A DNA stretch of 32,826 nucleotides from an uncultured Prevotellaceae bacterium (GTDB lineage: Bacteria; Bacteroidota; Bacteroidia; Bacteroidales; Bacteroidaceae): contig CAMHUI010000025.1 in assembly GCA_946188345.1 (NCBI GenBank), forward strand, positions 1 through 32,826. The letters are read 5' to 3'. A program made the position numbers and the translations under genes. The notes beneath the pieces are model-generated. The model was not told the origin of the DNA. It made no database searches and saw only the letters and a program-made list of their open reading frames with translations. Below, piece after piece: positions 24,113 to 32,470 of the stretch. Within the stretch, counting starts at the first letter, position 1, and each line of letters opens with the position of its first letter.

Positions 24113-27100
24113 TTACTTCACTATCAGCTTGTTGCCATTCACGATGTAGGCCCCTTTCTTCAAGGTCTTCTGAATTGGCTGTCCGTTCAGCAGCGTTCCC
24201 ACGTGGCGGCCTTGCAGGTCGTAGACGGGTGTCGGGTGTTGCCCATCGGTTACCGGGCGTTGCGTGATGCCGTTTTGGTTGGCTGGACCAAGATAGGTGA
24301 GCCGGAAGTTGTCTACGCACACCCATTCGTTGGCAAAGTTGTTGTCGAACTTCTTGAATCCGATGACCAGCTTGCCGTCTTCCCCAACAACGATGTTCTC
24401 AATGACATGCTTATAGAGTCCGGTCTCGAAATAGTAGGCAGCTCCCCACTCGTCAGTCACGGAGTAGTCAATCAGTTCGTTCGTTCCTGGGTATCCTCTG
24501 TTGTCTGGCAGATAGCCGATGGCCGTCTTCGTGCCGATGCCGGGCACCTTGTCGGCTTCCGACACGAGCGGGCTGATGGGAGTCTGAAAGGTCTCGTCAG
24601 CACCGTTGGTGGCAAAGAGGATGCCGATGTCGGTCTTCAGCGTACCGCTCTGGTATTCAGCAACCTCGTTGGCCAGTTGCGGGTTATGACGGAAAAAAGC
24701 CTGAGCCCCCATTCTGTAGAGGCCTGGCTTTAAATCTTTAAGCGTCTGGGAAAGGGTAAACTCGGCTGAGTTATAGGTCTCATAGTTCATGTCGCAGTAC
24801 CATGTTCCGAATCCGGTCAGTCCGATGTTGGAACCTGTACCTTTGGGATTCCACTTCTGTGTAGGAAAAGCCAGTGCGATGTCATAGAGATGTCGGTCGA
24901 AGCCTGCTGCATGGATATAATAGGTGGCGTCTGCAGGATGTTCGGCAGAAGCCGTCTCAAACAGTGCGTCACGTTCTTCCTTCGACACGAAGCGCCACTG
25001 GTTGTTGGGATTGTCTGTTCCTGAGCAGTTGTCTTCTACCGTCCACCAGTCGTTACCGGCAAAGCCAAGCAGGGTGGCGCCGTCATTTGTCTTTTCCTTC
25101 GAGATGGTATAGGCACCGTTGTCGAGCTTGGTGAAGTACCACACGCTGCCATTGGTGTCAACATAGGTGCGCGTGCCGCCAAGATAGGTTGTCGTACCGC
25201 CGACATCGCCCAGATACTCCAGTCCCTTGCGGATATGTGTCTTGATCTTATAGCCTTCGCCAGCAGCTTCGATGGTAGCTATCTGTGCAGCAAAGCTCAC
25301 GGCGGCATGGGTTCCGAACTCAGACCCTCCTGCCAAATAGCGCTGGGCGCCGATGTTGTAGAGATAGTATTGCTCGCCGACGACCGGGTCGCTGCCGGTG
25401 AAGACATCGGCTTGTTTGTCTACTGCATTCAGCTTGCGTCCGTCACGAAGGGCTTCCAGCTGGGCGGTCAATTCAGCCGTGGTAGTTCCGTTTTCCAGGA
25501 ATCCTTTGGCGGCAGAGACGTCGCAGCCTTCTTCTTCTGCCAGTTCAACAGTCTTTCTCAGCAGGGTCACGTCGATGCTCTTGGCCACCATTATCGCCTC
25601 CTTCAGTGCCTCCAAGGCTTTCGCCTGGTCGTCGTAGGGTGATTCGTCAGTGATACTGGCTGCCGTGTTGATGGCATCCTGCAGCTTGTTCCAAAGGAAG
25701 GTCGTAAGTTTCTGCTTGTCGATACCTTGAGTCTCTTCGAGCAGCAGTTTGATTTCTTCGACAAGGCTGGCCATGGTCACGTCGGCCACCTTCAGTCGCA
25801 GGATGTTGATGGAATAGGGCTTGGCCGTGAAGTCTATCGTGCCGTCGCCGTTGATGCTTACCGACTCGTCGTGGGGAATGATGTTCTGGGGATTGGCGAA
25901 AGAGTTCTCGTCGGTGCCTGCATTGCTATTCATCACCAGTGCTGTGCCTTCCACGGCGCGGCCGTTCTCGAAGGTCAGGTGGGCGGGATAAGCGCTGGAA
26001 TGGGGGTTCACCAGCTTCACAAACAGCTCGCCGGTCTCATCGGTGATGGTCGACGAGACATACAGCGACTGGCGCTTGGGGTCGTGCATATAGGTGTCTT
26101 GGATGAGTACGCCGTCAAGATAGCACTGCACGTGGAGACCTTCCTTCACGATCTTGATGTCGTATTCCCGTCCGGCTTCTACCTTTCCGCTGACCAGTCC
26201 CAGATTGATTTTCGACCCGTCGATGTTCTGCTCGATGCCGTGCTGGGTGTTACCCCATCCGCCGACGGCCCACCAGGTGTAGTTGTTCACATCCTTGAAG
26301 TCGAAGGGGATGATGAATCCCTCTGCGCCGCTGAGCTTCTTGGCCTTCATCGTGTAGATGATGTTCTCTGTGTCAAGGGCCTTGCGCAGGGTATAGGTGC
26401 TGCGGGTGCCAGAGGCTGTGGCGTTCTTCACCACGCCGTTCTCCACGCTCCACTGTCCGGCTTCGTTCACCCAGTCGTCGGCTGTCGTCGTGGCGGCATC
26501 GAAGATAACGTTACCTTCAAGGTCGGTCACCTTGACGTCCCAATATTCTGACGATGTAGACCATGTGGCCAGTCCCAGCGAGCGTTCCGTCGTGATATTG
26601 CCTTCCTCCTTCCACTTCACGTTCTGTTGGCCGATATTGCTGCCGTACATCACCTGGGCATAGTAGGAGGGCGTTCCCACTGCCATCGACGAGTTGTGAT
26701 AGATCATCGAGGGCCAGCGGATATCCGACTGATGGGCTATCGGTTCGCTGAAGCTCAGCATCTTGACGACGTCGGAGTTTCTCTCAGCTCCGCACATGAA
26801 GATAGCTTCGCCCAGGGCAGCGTTCATGTTGCCCAGCGTGCCCTTGCCTTCCGAGGCGGCCCATTCGCCCACATACACCGGAGGCTCTGTGCGCGAATAG
26901 CTGTCGTAGCGATTATACGAGCTCATAAACCATGAAGGCGAGCGATAGAAGTGCTCGTCAATGATGTCGACGGGGTGCTTCAGTGTCCAGCTGGGGAAGT
27001 CGGTACCCCAGGAGACCAGGTTGCCGATGCAGATGATGCTGGGGTCTTTCTCCTTGATGGCGTTGTAGAACTGGATGTAGCGCTCGGGATAATGGTCGAA

Positions 27101-28192
27101 CGTATAGTTCTCGTTGCCAATCTCGATGTATTTCAGTCCGAAGGGCTCCGGGTGTCCTGCTGCAGCGCGCTTGCTGCCCCACTCGGTGGTGACGTCGCCG
27201 TTGCAGTATTCAATCAGGTCGAGCGTCTCCTGAATATATGAACCGATGTTCTTATAGTCGTGGGCCCAGTCGTGCCCCACGCCGATGTTGCATACAAACA
27301 TGGGTGCGGCGCCGATATCTTCACAATACTGCAGGTATTCATAGATACCCATGCCGTTGTTCACCATGTAGTCCCATCGGTTGTTCCAGAGCGGCAGACG
27401 ACGCTCCTGCGGGCCTACGGTGTTCTTCCAGAGGAAGCGGCACTCGCTGTTGAGCTCGTTGCTCCAGACTCCCTCCACGTAGCATCCGCCCGGGAAGCGC
27501 AGGAACTGCGGCTTGATGTCAGCCAGCATTTGTCCGAGGTCCTGCCGCATGCCGTTCTCACGGTTGTTGAAGGTGGGCGGGAAGAGGCTGACCATGTCGA
27601 TGGCCACCTTCGCCTCGCTGCCAAAGAGCAGGTCGAAACATCCCGAAGGATCTGTTCCCGTGGCCTTCACCTCGGCAGTATACTGCTTCCATTCCGATGT
27701 AGCCTCCACGGCAATCTCCGTCTGGCCAATCTCAGTGCGGCTGCTGTTCACCAGCCGAGCCGTCACGGTGCCGTTCCAGCTCTCTTCGCTTCTTATCCAG
27801 AACGACAGCTTGTATGTCGTCCCTGCTACGGCGCTGATGCCCCAGTAGCCGTCGTTACGCACGCCGGCACCGCTGGCCGTCGTCTCCACCAGCAGGGCAT
27901 GCTGCTGGATGCCGTTCATCAGGTTCTTCGTTGTGAGACTTATCTTCGCGCCGCCTACAGCCGTCCAATGAGCGGGTGAAGAGGAGTTGTCCTCGAACGA
28001 ACGGTTCTGTATCAGTTCCGCATAGAGTCCGCCCTCGCCAGAGTGGCTCAGCTCCTCAAAGAAGACCCCATAGAAGTCTTTGTTAATCTCTGGTCCACGC
28101 AGGCCGAGGTTGAAAGCAAGATTCACCTGGGCAATGCTCATCAGTGGAAACAATAATCCCGTAAGGATTGTCAAGATTGATTTTGTCTTCAT
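24113..28192 (-). CDS. Modular GH51 alpha-L-arabinofuranosidase with binding modules and sorting-like tail
   Basis: The product has 1359 residues. The start at 28192 gives a signal peptide (MKTKSILTILTGLLFPLMSIA); an upstream in-frame ATG at 28261 lies inside the promoter region. The layout is: GH51 N-terminal part with a CBM4-like insert (about 65-205); catalytic barrel with R-F-P-G-G-C-Y, acid/base Glu361 (IEIGNENYTF) and nucleophile Glu443 (VYVGEWAA); a LamG/CBM66-like insert (about 555-700); the rest of the GH51 C-terminal beta domain to about 805; a helical linker (807-930); a ricin-like plus CBM-like module (936-1300); and a tail (VYDLQGRHV...NGNKLIVK). The 936-1300 module matches the repeated modules of the 940-residue protein upstream (N-x-W-x-x-V-x-x-E-E-R). 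It probably trims arabinose from polymers at the cell surface. First gene of a three-gene operon. Confidence 0.92.
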   Translation of the reverse strand: MKTKSILTILTGLLFPLMSIAQVNLAFNLGLRGPEINKDFYGVFFEELSHSGEGGLYAELIQNRSFEDNSSSPAHWTAVGGAKISLTTKNLMNGIQQHALLVETTASGAGVRNDGYWGISAVAGTTYKLSFWIRSEESWNGTVTARLVNSSRTEIGQTEIAVEATSEWKQYTAEVKATGTDPSGCFDLLFGSEAKVAIDMVSLFPPTFNNRENGMRQDLGQMLADIKPQFLRFPGGCYVEGVWSNELNSECRFLWKNTVGPQERRLPLWNNRWDYMVNNGMGIYEYLQYCEDIGAAPMFVCNIGVGHDWAHDYKNIGSYIQETLDLIEYCNGDVTTEWGSKRAAAGHPEPFGLKYIEIGNENYTFDHYPERYIQFYNAIKEKDPSIICIGNLVSWGTDFPSWTLKHPVDIIDEHFYRSPSWFMSSYNRYDSYSRTEPPVYVGEWAASEGKGTLGNMNAALGEAIFMCGAERNSDVVKMLSFSEPIAHQSDIRWPSMIYHNSSMAVGTPSYYAQVMYGSNIGQQNVKWKEEGNITTERSLGLATWSTSSEYWDVKVTDLEGNVIFDAATTTADDWVNEAGQWSVENGVVKNATASGTRSTYTLRKALDTENIIYTMKAKKLSGAEGFIIPFDFKDVNNYTWWAVGGWGNTQHGIEQNIDGSKINLGLVSGKVEAGREYDIKIVKEGLHVQCYLDGVLIQDTYMHDPKRQSLYVSSTITDETGELFVKLVNPHSSAYPAHLTFENGRAVEGTALVMNSNAGTDENSFANPQNIIPHDESVSINGDGTIDFTAKPYSINILRLKVADVTMASLVEEIKLLLEETQGIDKQKLTTFLWNKLQDAINTAASITDESPYDDQAKALEALKEAIMVAKSIDVTLLRKTVELAEEEGCDVSAAKGFLENGTTTAELTAQLEALRDGRKLNAVDKQADVFTGSDPVVGEQYYLYNIGAQRYLAGGSEFGTHAAVSFAAQIATIEAAGEGYKIKTHIRKGLEYLGDVGGTTTYLGGTRTYVDTNGSVWYFTKLDNGAYTISKEKTNDGATLLGFAGNDWWTVEDNCSGTDNPNNQWRFVSKEERDALFETASAEHPADATYYIHAAGFDRHLYDIALAFPTQKWNPKGTGSNIGLTGFGTWYCDMNYETYNSAEFTLSQTLKDLKPGLYRMGAQAFFRHNPQLANEVAEYQSGTLKTDIGILFATNGADETFQTPISPLVSEADKVPGIGTKTAIGYLPDNRGYPGTNELIDYSVTDEWGAAYYFETGLYKHVIENIVVGEDGKLVIGFKKFDNNFANEWVCVDNFRLTYLGPANQNGITQRPVTDGQHPTPVYDLQGRHVGTLLNGQPIQKTLKKGAYIVNGNKLIVK

Positions 28193-28248
28193 AGCATATA
28201 TAGTATTAGTTAACAAATCATGGTATGGCTTTATAAAAAATGTTTTTG

Positions 28249-28280
28249 CAAAGGTACGCATTTTTCAATAAAATGCCAAA
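28249..28280 (-). promoter_or_regulatory. Promoter of the GH51-GH51-GH116 operon
   Basis: The minus strand reads TTTG (28280-28277), 20 bp, TACCTTTG (28256-28249), a full match to the Bacteroidetes consensus. The start would be near 28241, about 50 nt before the ATG. Confidence 0.78.
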
Positions 28281-28307
28281 GAAAAACAGTTTTCTTTTTT
28301 TTATTAT

Positions 28308-28355
28308 TGCTGTCCGGTAAAAACGGCCTTTGGTTCAGGCCGTCAGGCCGGACAG
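28308..28355. repeat. Palindromic repeat element, copy D (terminator-like)
   Basis: CTGTCCGG (28310-28317) and CCGGACAG (28348-28355) are perfect inverted ends around an inner CGGCC/GGCCG hairpin (28324-28328, 28338-28342). It carries the TATTGCTGTCCGG end found in the copies at 1-88 and near 32500-32790, here inverted. Lying between the small peptide gene and the GH51 promoter, it could stop transcripts from upstream. The rest of the gap 28356-28587 has a direct repeat GTCCGTAGAC (28391-28400 and 28405-28414) and nothing else I can name. Confidence 0.65.
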
Positions 28356-28587
28356 CGTTTGCTTATCATATAGTCCTTTGAGTCCCCGGAGTCCGTAGAC
28401 AAAAGTCCGTAGACACCCCTACACCGTCGTTTCCGCAGCATCCGGCGGCCGAAGGCATCCGTGGAAATAGAACGCCCGCGACACTCACGTACCACGGGCA
28501 TCCCTCAAGTTTTACCATTATTCTCTATATATAAATGATGTGTGTTCTCCATTCGTCAGTAACGAAAGCAGAGTGCCACCTTCTCAC

Positions 28588-28809
28588 TTAGTCCCAGAGA
28601 TTCGTGCGATTGAACAGCGGGCCACCTTGGTCTCCGTCATCGTCGTCGTCCCAGTTGTCGTCGCCGTTGTTGTCTTTTCCGAGGCCATCATCGTTATTGT
28701 GTTCAGTGCTTGACATGCCGATGCTGCCGGCAAGGATGGTGCTCTTTGAGGCAATGACCGTCTTGATGACGGCGGGGCTTGTATATTCCTTTTTCATATT
28801 GTTGCTCAT
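28588..28809 (-). CDS. Small acidic peptide, MKK...LWD type, copy 2
   Basis: This encodes 73 residues from the ATG at 28809 (context GACTATG, shared with copy 1); an internal ATG at 28797 gives MKKEYTSPAV. A hydrophobic stretch with an S-T-I-L-A-G-S motif follows, then an Asn/Asp/Gly-rich tail with a DDDDD run, ending R-T-N-L-W-D. No known domain. It lies 156 bp past the two-module secreted protein, with the same palindromic spacer as copy 1 in the gap and no promoter visible, so co-transcription is likely. The L-A-G-S motif could be a cleavage or lipidation-type site but lacks the Cys of a lipobox. Function unknown. Confidence 0.72.
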   Translation of the reverse strand: MSNNMKKEYTSPAVIKTVIASKSTILAGSIGMSSTEHNNDDGLGKDNNGDDNWDDDDDGDQGGPLFNRTNLWD

Positions 28810-28819
28810 AGTCAAAATA

Positions 28820-28875
28820 ATTAGTAATTAGTAATTAGAAATTAGTAATGAGTAATTAGTAATGAGTAATTATGA
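28820..28875. repeat. 7-bp tandem repeat, 8 units
   Basis: Eight 7-bp units (ATTAGTA, ATTAGAA, ATGAGTA, ATTATGA variants) run without gaps from 28820 to 28875, 10 bp upstream of the small peptide start. The matching position of copy 1 (888-922) has five. Such runs can change length by replication slippage. Confidence 0.8.
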
Positions 28876-28955
28876 TTACATTCTTCTGACCGCCGTCAGC
28901 TTGATGTTTCGAGTGAGGTTCTTGTCAGCAGAATGTCCTCACAATTACTCATTAC
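28859..28955. repeat. 97-bp palindromic spacer element, copy 2
   Basis: Imperfect inverted ends (28859-28879 against 28939-28955) enclose a perfect CTGAC-N4-GTCAG hairpin (28886-28899) and a GAGTGAG stretch. Order, length and position are as in copy 1 at 906-1001. Similarity also runs into the last codons of the upstream large gene, so the repeated unit is larger than the palindrome. Confidence 0.75.
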
Positions 28956-28965
28956 CTGACTCACA

Positions 28966-31788
28966 TTATTTCATCACTACTTTCTTTCCGTTCTGGATGA
29001 AGATGCCCTTGGTGGGAGCTGCCACGCGCTGACCCTGCAGGTTGTAGACAGGAGTTGCGTTTTCGCTGTTAGCGTTTAACACTTCATTCTCAATACCAGT
29101 CTCGTCGCCGAAGCTGATGAAGTACTTGGCAGTGCCGTCGGTGGGCAGCTGCAGGTAAGCACGGTGTGCTTTCAGTGTGCCGGAGCCACTGGTGGGAGCG
29201 AAGACAATCTTCTCACCTTCCTTCACGAGGATGTAGTTGGTGTTGCCCCCTTCCGTATCGGGCAGGGTGGAGGCTGTCACGTTAGCCACCAACTTGTTGT
29301 CGCTGACGTCAGCAGTTGCGCTTGCGGCCATCTTCAGGGTGACGCTGGTCTGTCCTTCGCCATAGAGCACGACGCCCGTGTTGGCGGGGATGTCGGCAAT
29401 CTCTTCTATCTTGACATAGTTGCCGTTCTTTTGGGTAGCCTTATAGGCAGCAACGTCGGAGCCTACTATGCTGAAGTCCTGTGCGGCACTGAAGGTAGCG
29501 TAGCCGTCGGTCAGGGCGACAGTCCATTCTGCATCCTTATCCATATACTCCAGCTCCACGCCTCCGAAGACAATCCAGCTTTCTGCATCCAGTCCGTCAA
29601 TGGTCTTGATACCGAGGTCGAAGGTGCCGTCGATGACATTGAACTCAACCCAGTCGGTCAGGAAACCGCCGCAATACATCCGTCGGGCTACCTCGTCCCA
29701 GTTCGCAGCATAGTATTTGCCATTGATTTCTTTTGTCAGGTTAAAATTGTTTGTGACGAATGTTGCTGTCGACTTCTCTTCTGAATAATACGATTTTGCA
29801 AGCACTTCATTACCTCCGGCATAGCCTACGGCTTTTACGGGGTAATCAATGTATGACTCGCCGACGCCACCGGCATTAGTGGGCGAATACATCAGATAGA
29901 AGCGTGCGCGGTATTTTCCGTTGGGAACATCACTTACCGTCTGCGAGACATTCAGAGAATTCATATTCCAATACTCGGAAACGTTCCAGTTCCACAAACC
30001 ATTCCGCTCCAAAGCCTGGTTGCCACCATCACGGGTTATCACCCAGTTGTTGGCTACGTTAGTGCGAGTCTGATAAGGTCTTCCTACAAGATAGTTTACA
30101 CTGTGTGGAGTCTCTGCTGTGGCATTGGCCTTGATGTATGCCTCGCGCTCAGCGCGTGTCACGATCTGCCAGGTGTTGCGTGTGCCAGCATCCCAGTTGA
30201 GCAGGTTGCCGGTACGTTTTCTGTAATCACCATCATTGCTCAGGTCAGCGCCCGAGGCGTTCAGGTAGTTGCCTCCATTCTCAATGGTGAAGGCATTGGT
30301 CAGGCTGGGTACGCTCTTCGAGGCCATCGTCCAGGATACTGGGGTTGCATTGTCCAGATAGAGATCCGAGCCGAGATATTTATTCGCACCTGTGGGATTG
30401 AAAGGCGACTTAATTTTATAGTTGCCGCCATCAGCCTCGAGGCCCATCAGCAGTCCCTGGGTGTCAAGTTGCACGTGGGTGGTCCAGAATTCCCAGGCAC
30501 GGCTGTTAGATTGCATCCAGAGTCCTGACTCTACGTTGTAGAAGAAGATGTCCGAGCGTCCGGCAGCCTCGGCAGGCGTGATGCCGGTGAAGGGTGAATA
30601 GAGTCCCATATATTCCACCTCTACGCCACCGAACATAATGTCGCTGGTAGCATCGAGACCCTCGATGGTCTTGAAGCCGAGGTCGAACTTACCGTTGTTG
30701 ACGGTGAACTCAATCCATTCAGTTCTGAAGTCGCCGACATACATACGGCGGGCGACCCACTTCCAGTTTTCTGCGAAAAACCTGCTGCCAAGCTGTTTGT
30801 TGAGGCGATAGTCATTGGTATAGAACTCTCCTGCGCCCTGTACCGTGGCGCGGTCTACCGAGTAGTATGAAGTAGCCTTCGTCTCATTGCCTCCGGCATA
30901 GGCCACCACCTTCACGGTGGCATCGCCGTTGGCAGCCCAGTCGTTGTAAAGGTCCTCCGTTGCATTGTCTATCTGTGTGGGTGAATACATCAGATAGAAG
31001 CGGGCACGGTATTTGCCGTCAGGGGCACCTGTCACGGTCTGCGACACATTCACGGAGGTGACATTGTCGAAGGTCCAGGCATTCATGTCCCACAGGTCGT
31101 TGTTAATAAGATTCTGCGAGCCGCCATCGCGGGTGATGGTCCAGTTCTGGATACCCCAGCCCGTTCCTTGAATAGAAACGTTACGAGGCACGTTTGGCAT
31201 ACCAACGAGATAGGTGGCATCGAGCGGGGCTGCCTTCGTGGCATTGGCCTTCAGGTAGTTCTCGCGCTCCTCGCGGGTAACAATCTGCCAGGTGTTGCGC
31301 ACGCCGGCATTGTCCCAAGCCAGCTGATAGCCTATCTTGGCTCCGCCACTGCCAGCATTGTTCTCGGCAGCTGCATGGAGATAGTGAGTGGCATCGTCAA
31401 TGGTATAGCCATTGCTGACGCCAGCCTTTGTCGTGAATGTCAAAGCCACTCCTGCAGCAATATCCATATAGAAACTTGCAGGATTATTATCAGTCCATCC
31501 CATTCTGGCATTGTTGAAAGGCGATTTGATGTAATATTTACCGTCGCCCGCATCTTCAATACCGAGCAACATACCCTGGCTGGCAAGCTGCGCACCGGTA
31601 GTCCAAATACTCCAGTTACGACGGTTGTCCTGAAGGAAATAGCCTGACTCTACATTGTAGAGGAAAAGGTCCTGACGACCAACGGCATCCTCCACAGAGA
31701 TTCCCGTGAAGGGCGAGGTCGACTTGTCGGCGGCAAGCATCATGCTGCTGAACAGGATGCCTGCGAATAAAAGTAGAACTTTTTTCAT
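28966..31788 (-). CDS. Secreted two-module carbohydrate-binding-like protein with sorting-like tail
   Basis: The product has 940 residues. The start at 31788 places the signal peptide (MKKVLLLFAGILFSSMMLAA) first; an ATG 27 nt upstream is less likely. Two homologous modules of about 360 residues (25-396 and 397-749) each hold a ricin-like part (F-x-Y-N-V-E-S-G), the motif N-T-W-Q-I-V-T-R-x-E-R-E, and a beta-sandwich part (VSQTV, Y-R-A-R-F-Y-L-M-Y-S-P-T, ending V-E-Y-M). Residues 750-900 are a beta domain common in Prevotella secreted proteins, followed by the tail VYNLQGQR...NGKKVVMK. No catalytic residues were recognised. A related module ends the GH51 at 24113-28192, so binding of a plant or host glycan at the cell surface is a fair inference. 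It has a long leader with an upstream ORF, and is followed by the small acidic peptide gene. Confidence 0.75.
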   Translation of the reverse strand: MKKVLLLFAGILFSSMMLAADKSTSPFTGISVEDAVGRQDLFLYNVESGYFLQDNRRNWSIWTTGAQLASQGMLLGIEDAGDGKYYIKSPFNNARMGWTDNNPASFYMDIAAGVALTFTTKAGVSNGYTIDDATHYLHAAAENNAGSGGAKIGYQLAWDNAGVRNTWQIVTREERENYLKANATKAAPLDATYLVGMPNVPRNVSIQGTGWGIQNWTITRDGGSQNLINNDLWDMNAWTFDNVTSVNVSQTVTGAPDGKYRARFYLMYSPTQIDNATEDLYNDWAANGDATVKVVAYAGGNETKATSYYSVDRATVQGAGEFYTNDYRLNKQLGSRFFAENWKWVARRMYVGDFRTEWIEFTVNNGKFDLGFKTIEGLDATSDIMFGGVEVEYMGLYSPFTGITPAEAAGRSDIFFYNVESGLWMQSNSRAWEFWTTHVQLDTQGLLMGLEADGGNYKIKSPFNPTGANKYLGSDLYLDNATPVSWTMASKSVPSLTNAFTIENGGNYLNASGADLSNDGDYRKRTGNLLNWDAGTRNTWQIVTRAEREAYIKANATAETPHSVNYLVGRPYQTRTNVANNWVITRDGGNQALERNGLWNWNVSEYWNMNSLNVSQTVSDVPNGKYRARFYLMYSPTNAGGVGESYIDYPVKAVGYAGGNEVLAKSYYSEEKSTATFVTNNFNLTKEINGKYYAANWDEVARRMYCGGFLTDWVEFNVIDGTFDLGIKTIDGLDAESWIVFGGVELEYMDKDAEWTVALTDGYATFSAAQDFSIVGSDVAAYKATQKNGNYVKIEEIADIPANTGVVLYGEGQTSVTLKMAASATADVSDNKLVANVTASTLPDTEGGNTNYILVKEGEKIVFAPTSGSGTLKAHRAYLQLPTDGTAKYFISFGDETGIENEVLNANSENATPVYNLQGQRVAAPTKGIFIQNGKKVVMK

Positions 31789-31876
31789 GTTTTTCGTATT
31801 ATTTAAATTAGACATTAAATTGAGTTTCTGGTGGTTAGGGTTAAGAAACCAGGAGAAAGAGGCAGAAGGGCACCAG

Positions 31877-31891
31877 CACGGTTTCCCCGTG
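31877..31891 (-). promoter_or_regulatory. Leader hairpin after the upstream ORF
   Basis: CACGG/CCGTG (31877-31881 and 31887-31891) forms a perfect 5-bp stem on the minus-strand transcript, starting 5 nt past the upstream ORF's stop. The neighbouring CCCC-AC-GGGG (31885-31894) could form a competing hairpin, so two alternative folds are possible. Confidence 0.5.
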
Positions 31892-31896
31892 GGGCG

Positions 31897-31956
31897 TCAT
31901 GCGGAAGGACGTCCCAAACGGCGGCAACTGATGTGATTCAACCTCTTTCTTTCCAT
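31897..31956 (-). CDS. Putative 19-residue leader peptide (upstream ORF)
   Basis: An ATG at 31956 opens a 19-codon frame, MERKRLNHISCRRLGRPSA, ending in TGA directly before a hairpin and 108 nt upstream of the two-module protein's ATG. The Cys-Arg-Arg centre and the adjoining hairpin suggest a translated regulatory leader. I believe similar Cys-Arg-Arg leaders occur in other Bacteroidales but cannot confirm this here. A -7-like TATATTTG is at 32043-32050 on the same strand. Confidence 0.4.
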   Translation of the reverse strand: MERKRLNHISCRRLGRPSA

Positions 31957-32042
31957 GGCTTCGAATTGTCATGTTATTTTGGTATTAGTGATAAGGGTAT
32001 TCCGTTATACGTGTTTTACCGATATACTTGCCAAATTGGCAG

Positions 32043-32050
32043 CAAATATA
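32043..32050 (-). promoter_or_regulatory. Putative -7 box for the two-module protein
   Basis: The minus strand reads TATATTTG, matching TAnnTTTG. No TTG is found 19-21 bp upstream. If used, the transcript would have a leader of about 245 nt including the 19-codon ORF. The stretch 32051-32330 shows no other feature I can support. Confidence 0.4.
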
Positions 32051-32333
32051 GCAATAATTCTTATGAGGTGCAGTTTACCCCCCCGTTTGTTAAGTATAAT
32101 TAACTATTGTGGTTTATATTTAACGGTCGTTAACATGCGCGTGCGGATTGTTTTAAATCGGTGAATTGATGGATTCTATTAATAACACGGATAGAACGAA
32201 GGCCGCCAGCCATGGCAGCGCATAAAACCTCTAAAAATCAACAGAAACATAGCCCAGGGCAGCGCCCCCCCCTACGAAACGGGGGAAACGAAGGGTGTGT
32301 CAAAACAAACATACCCTCCTATATATTTTTAAC

Positions 32334-32358
32334 CACGAATTACACGAATTACACGAAT
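32334..32358. repeat. 9-bp direct repeat CACGAATTA, 2.8 units
   Basis: CACGAATTA is present at 32334-32342 and 32343-32351, followed by CACGAAT at 32352-32358, preceded by AAC. From memory, motifs of this type recur between genes in many Bacteroidetes genomes. No function is known to me. Confidence 0.7.
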
Positions 32359-32470
32359 AGTTCGGTAGCTGATTGTCAGTTAATTACTCAACTTTCGCAA
32401 GTAAGGTCGACGTCCCGAACCAAAGGTCGACGGCCTGAAGGGAAAGTCAAGAGCCAGAAAGATTTTTTCT

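Noticed and set aside
31789..32050. Known riboswitch class upstream of the two-module protein
   Set aside because: I could not match the stems or sequence to any riboswitch I know. The upstream ORF plus hairpin reading fits better.
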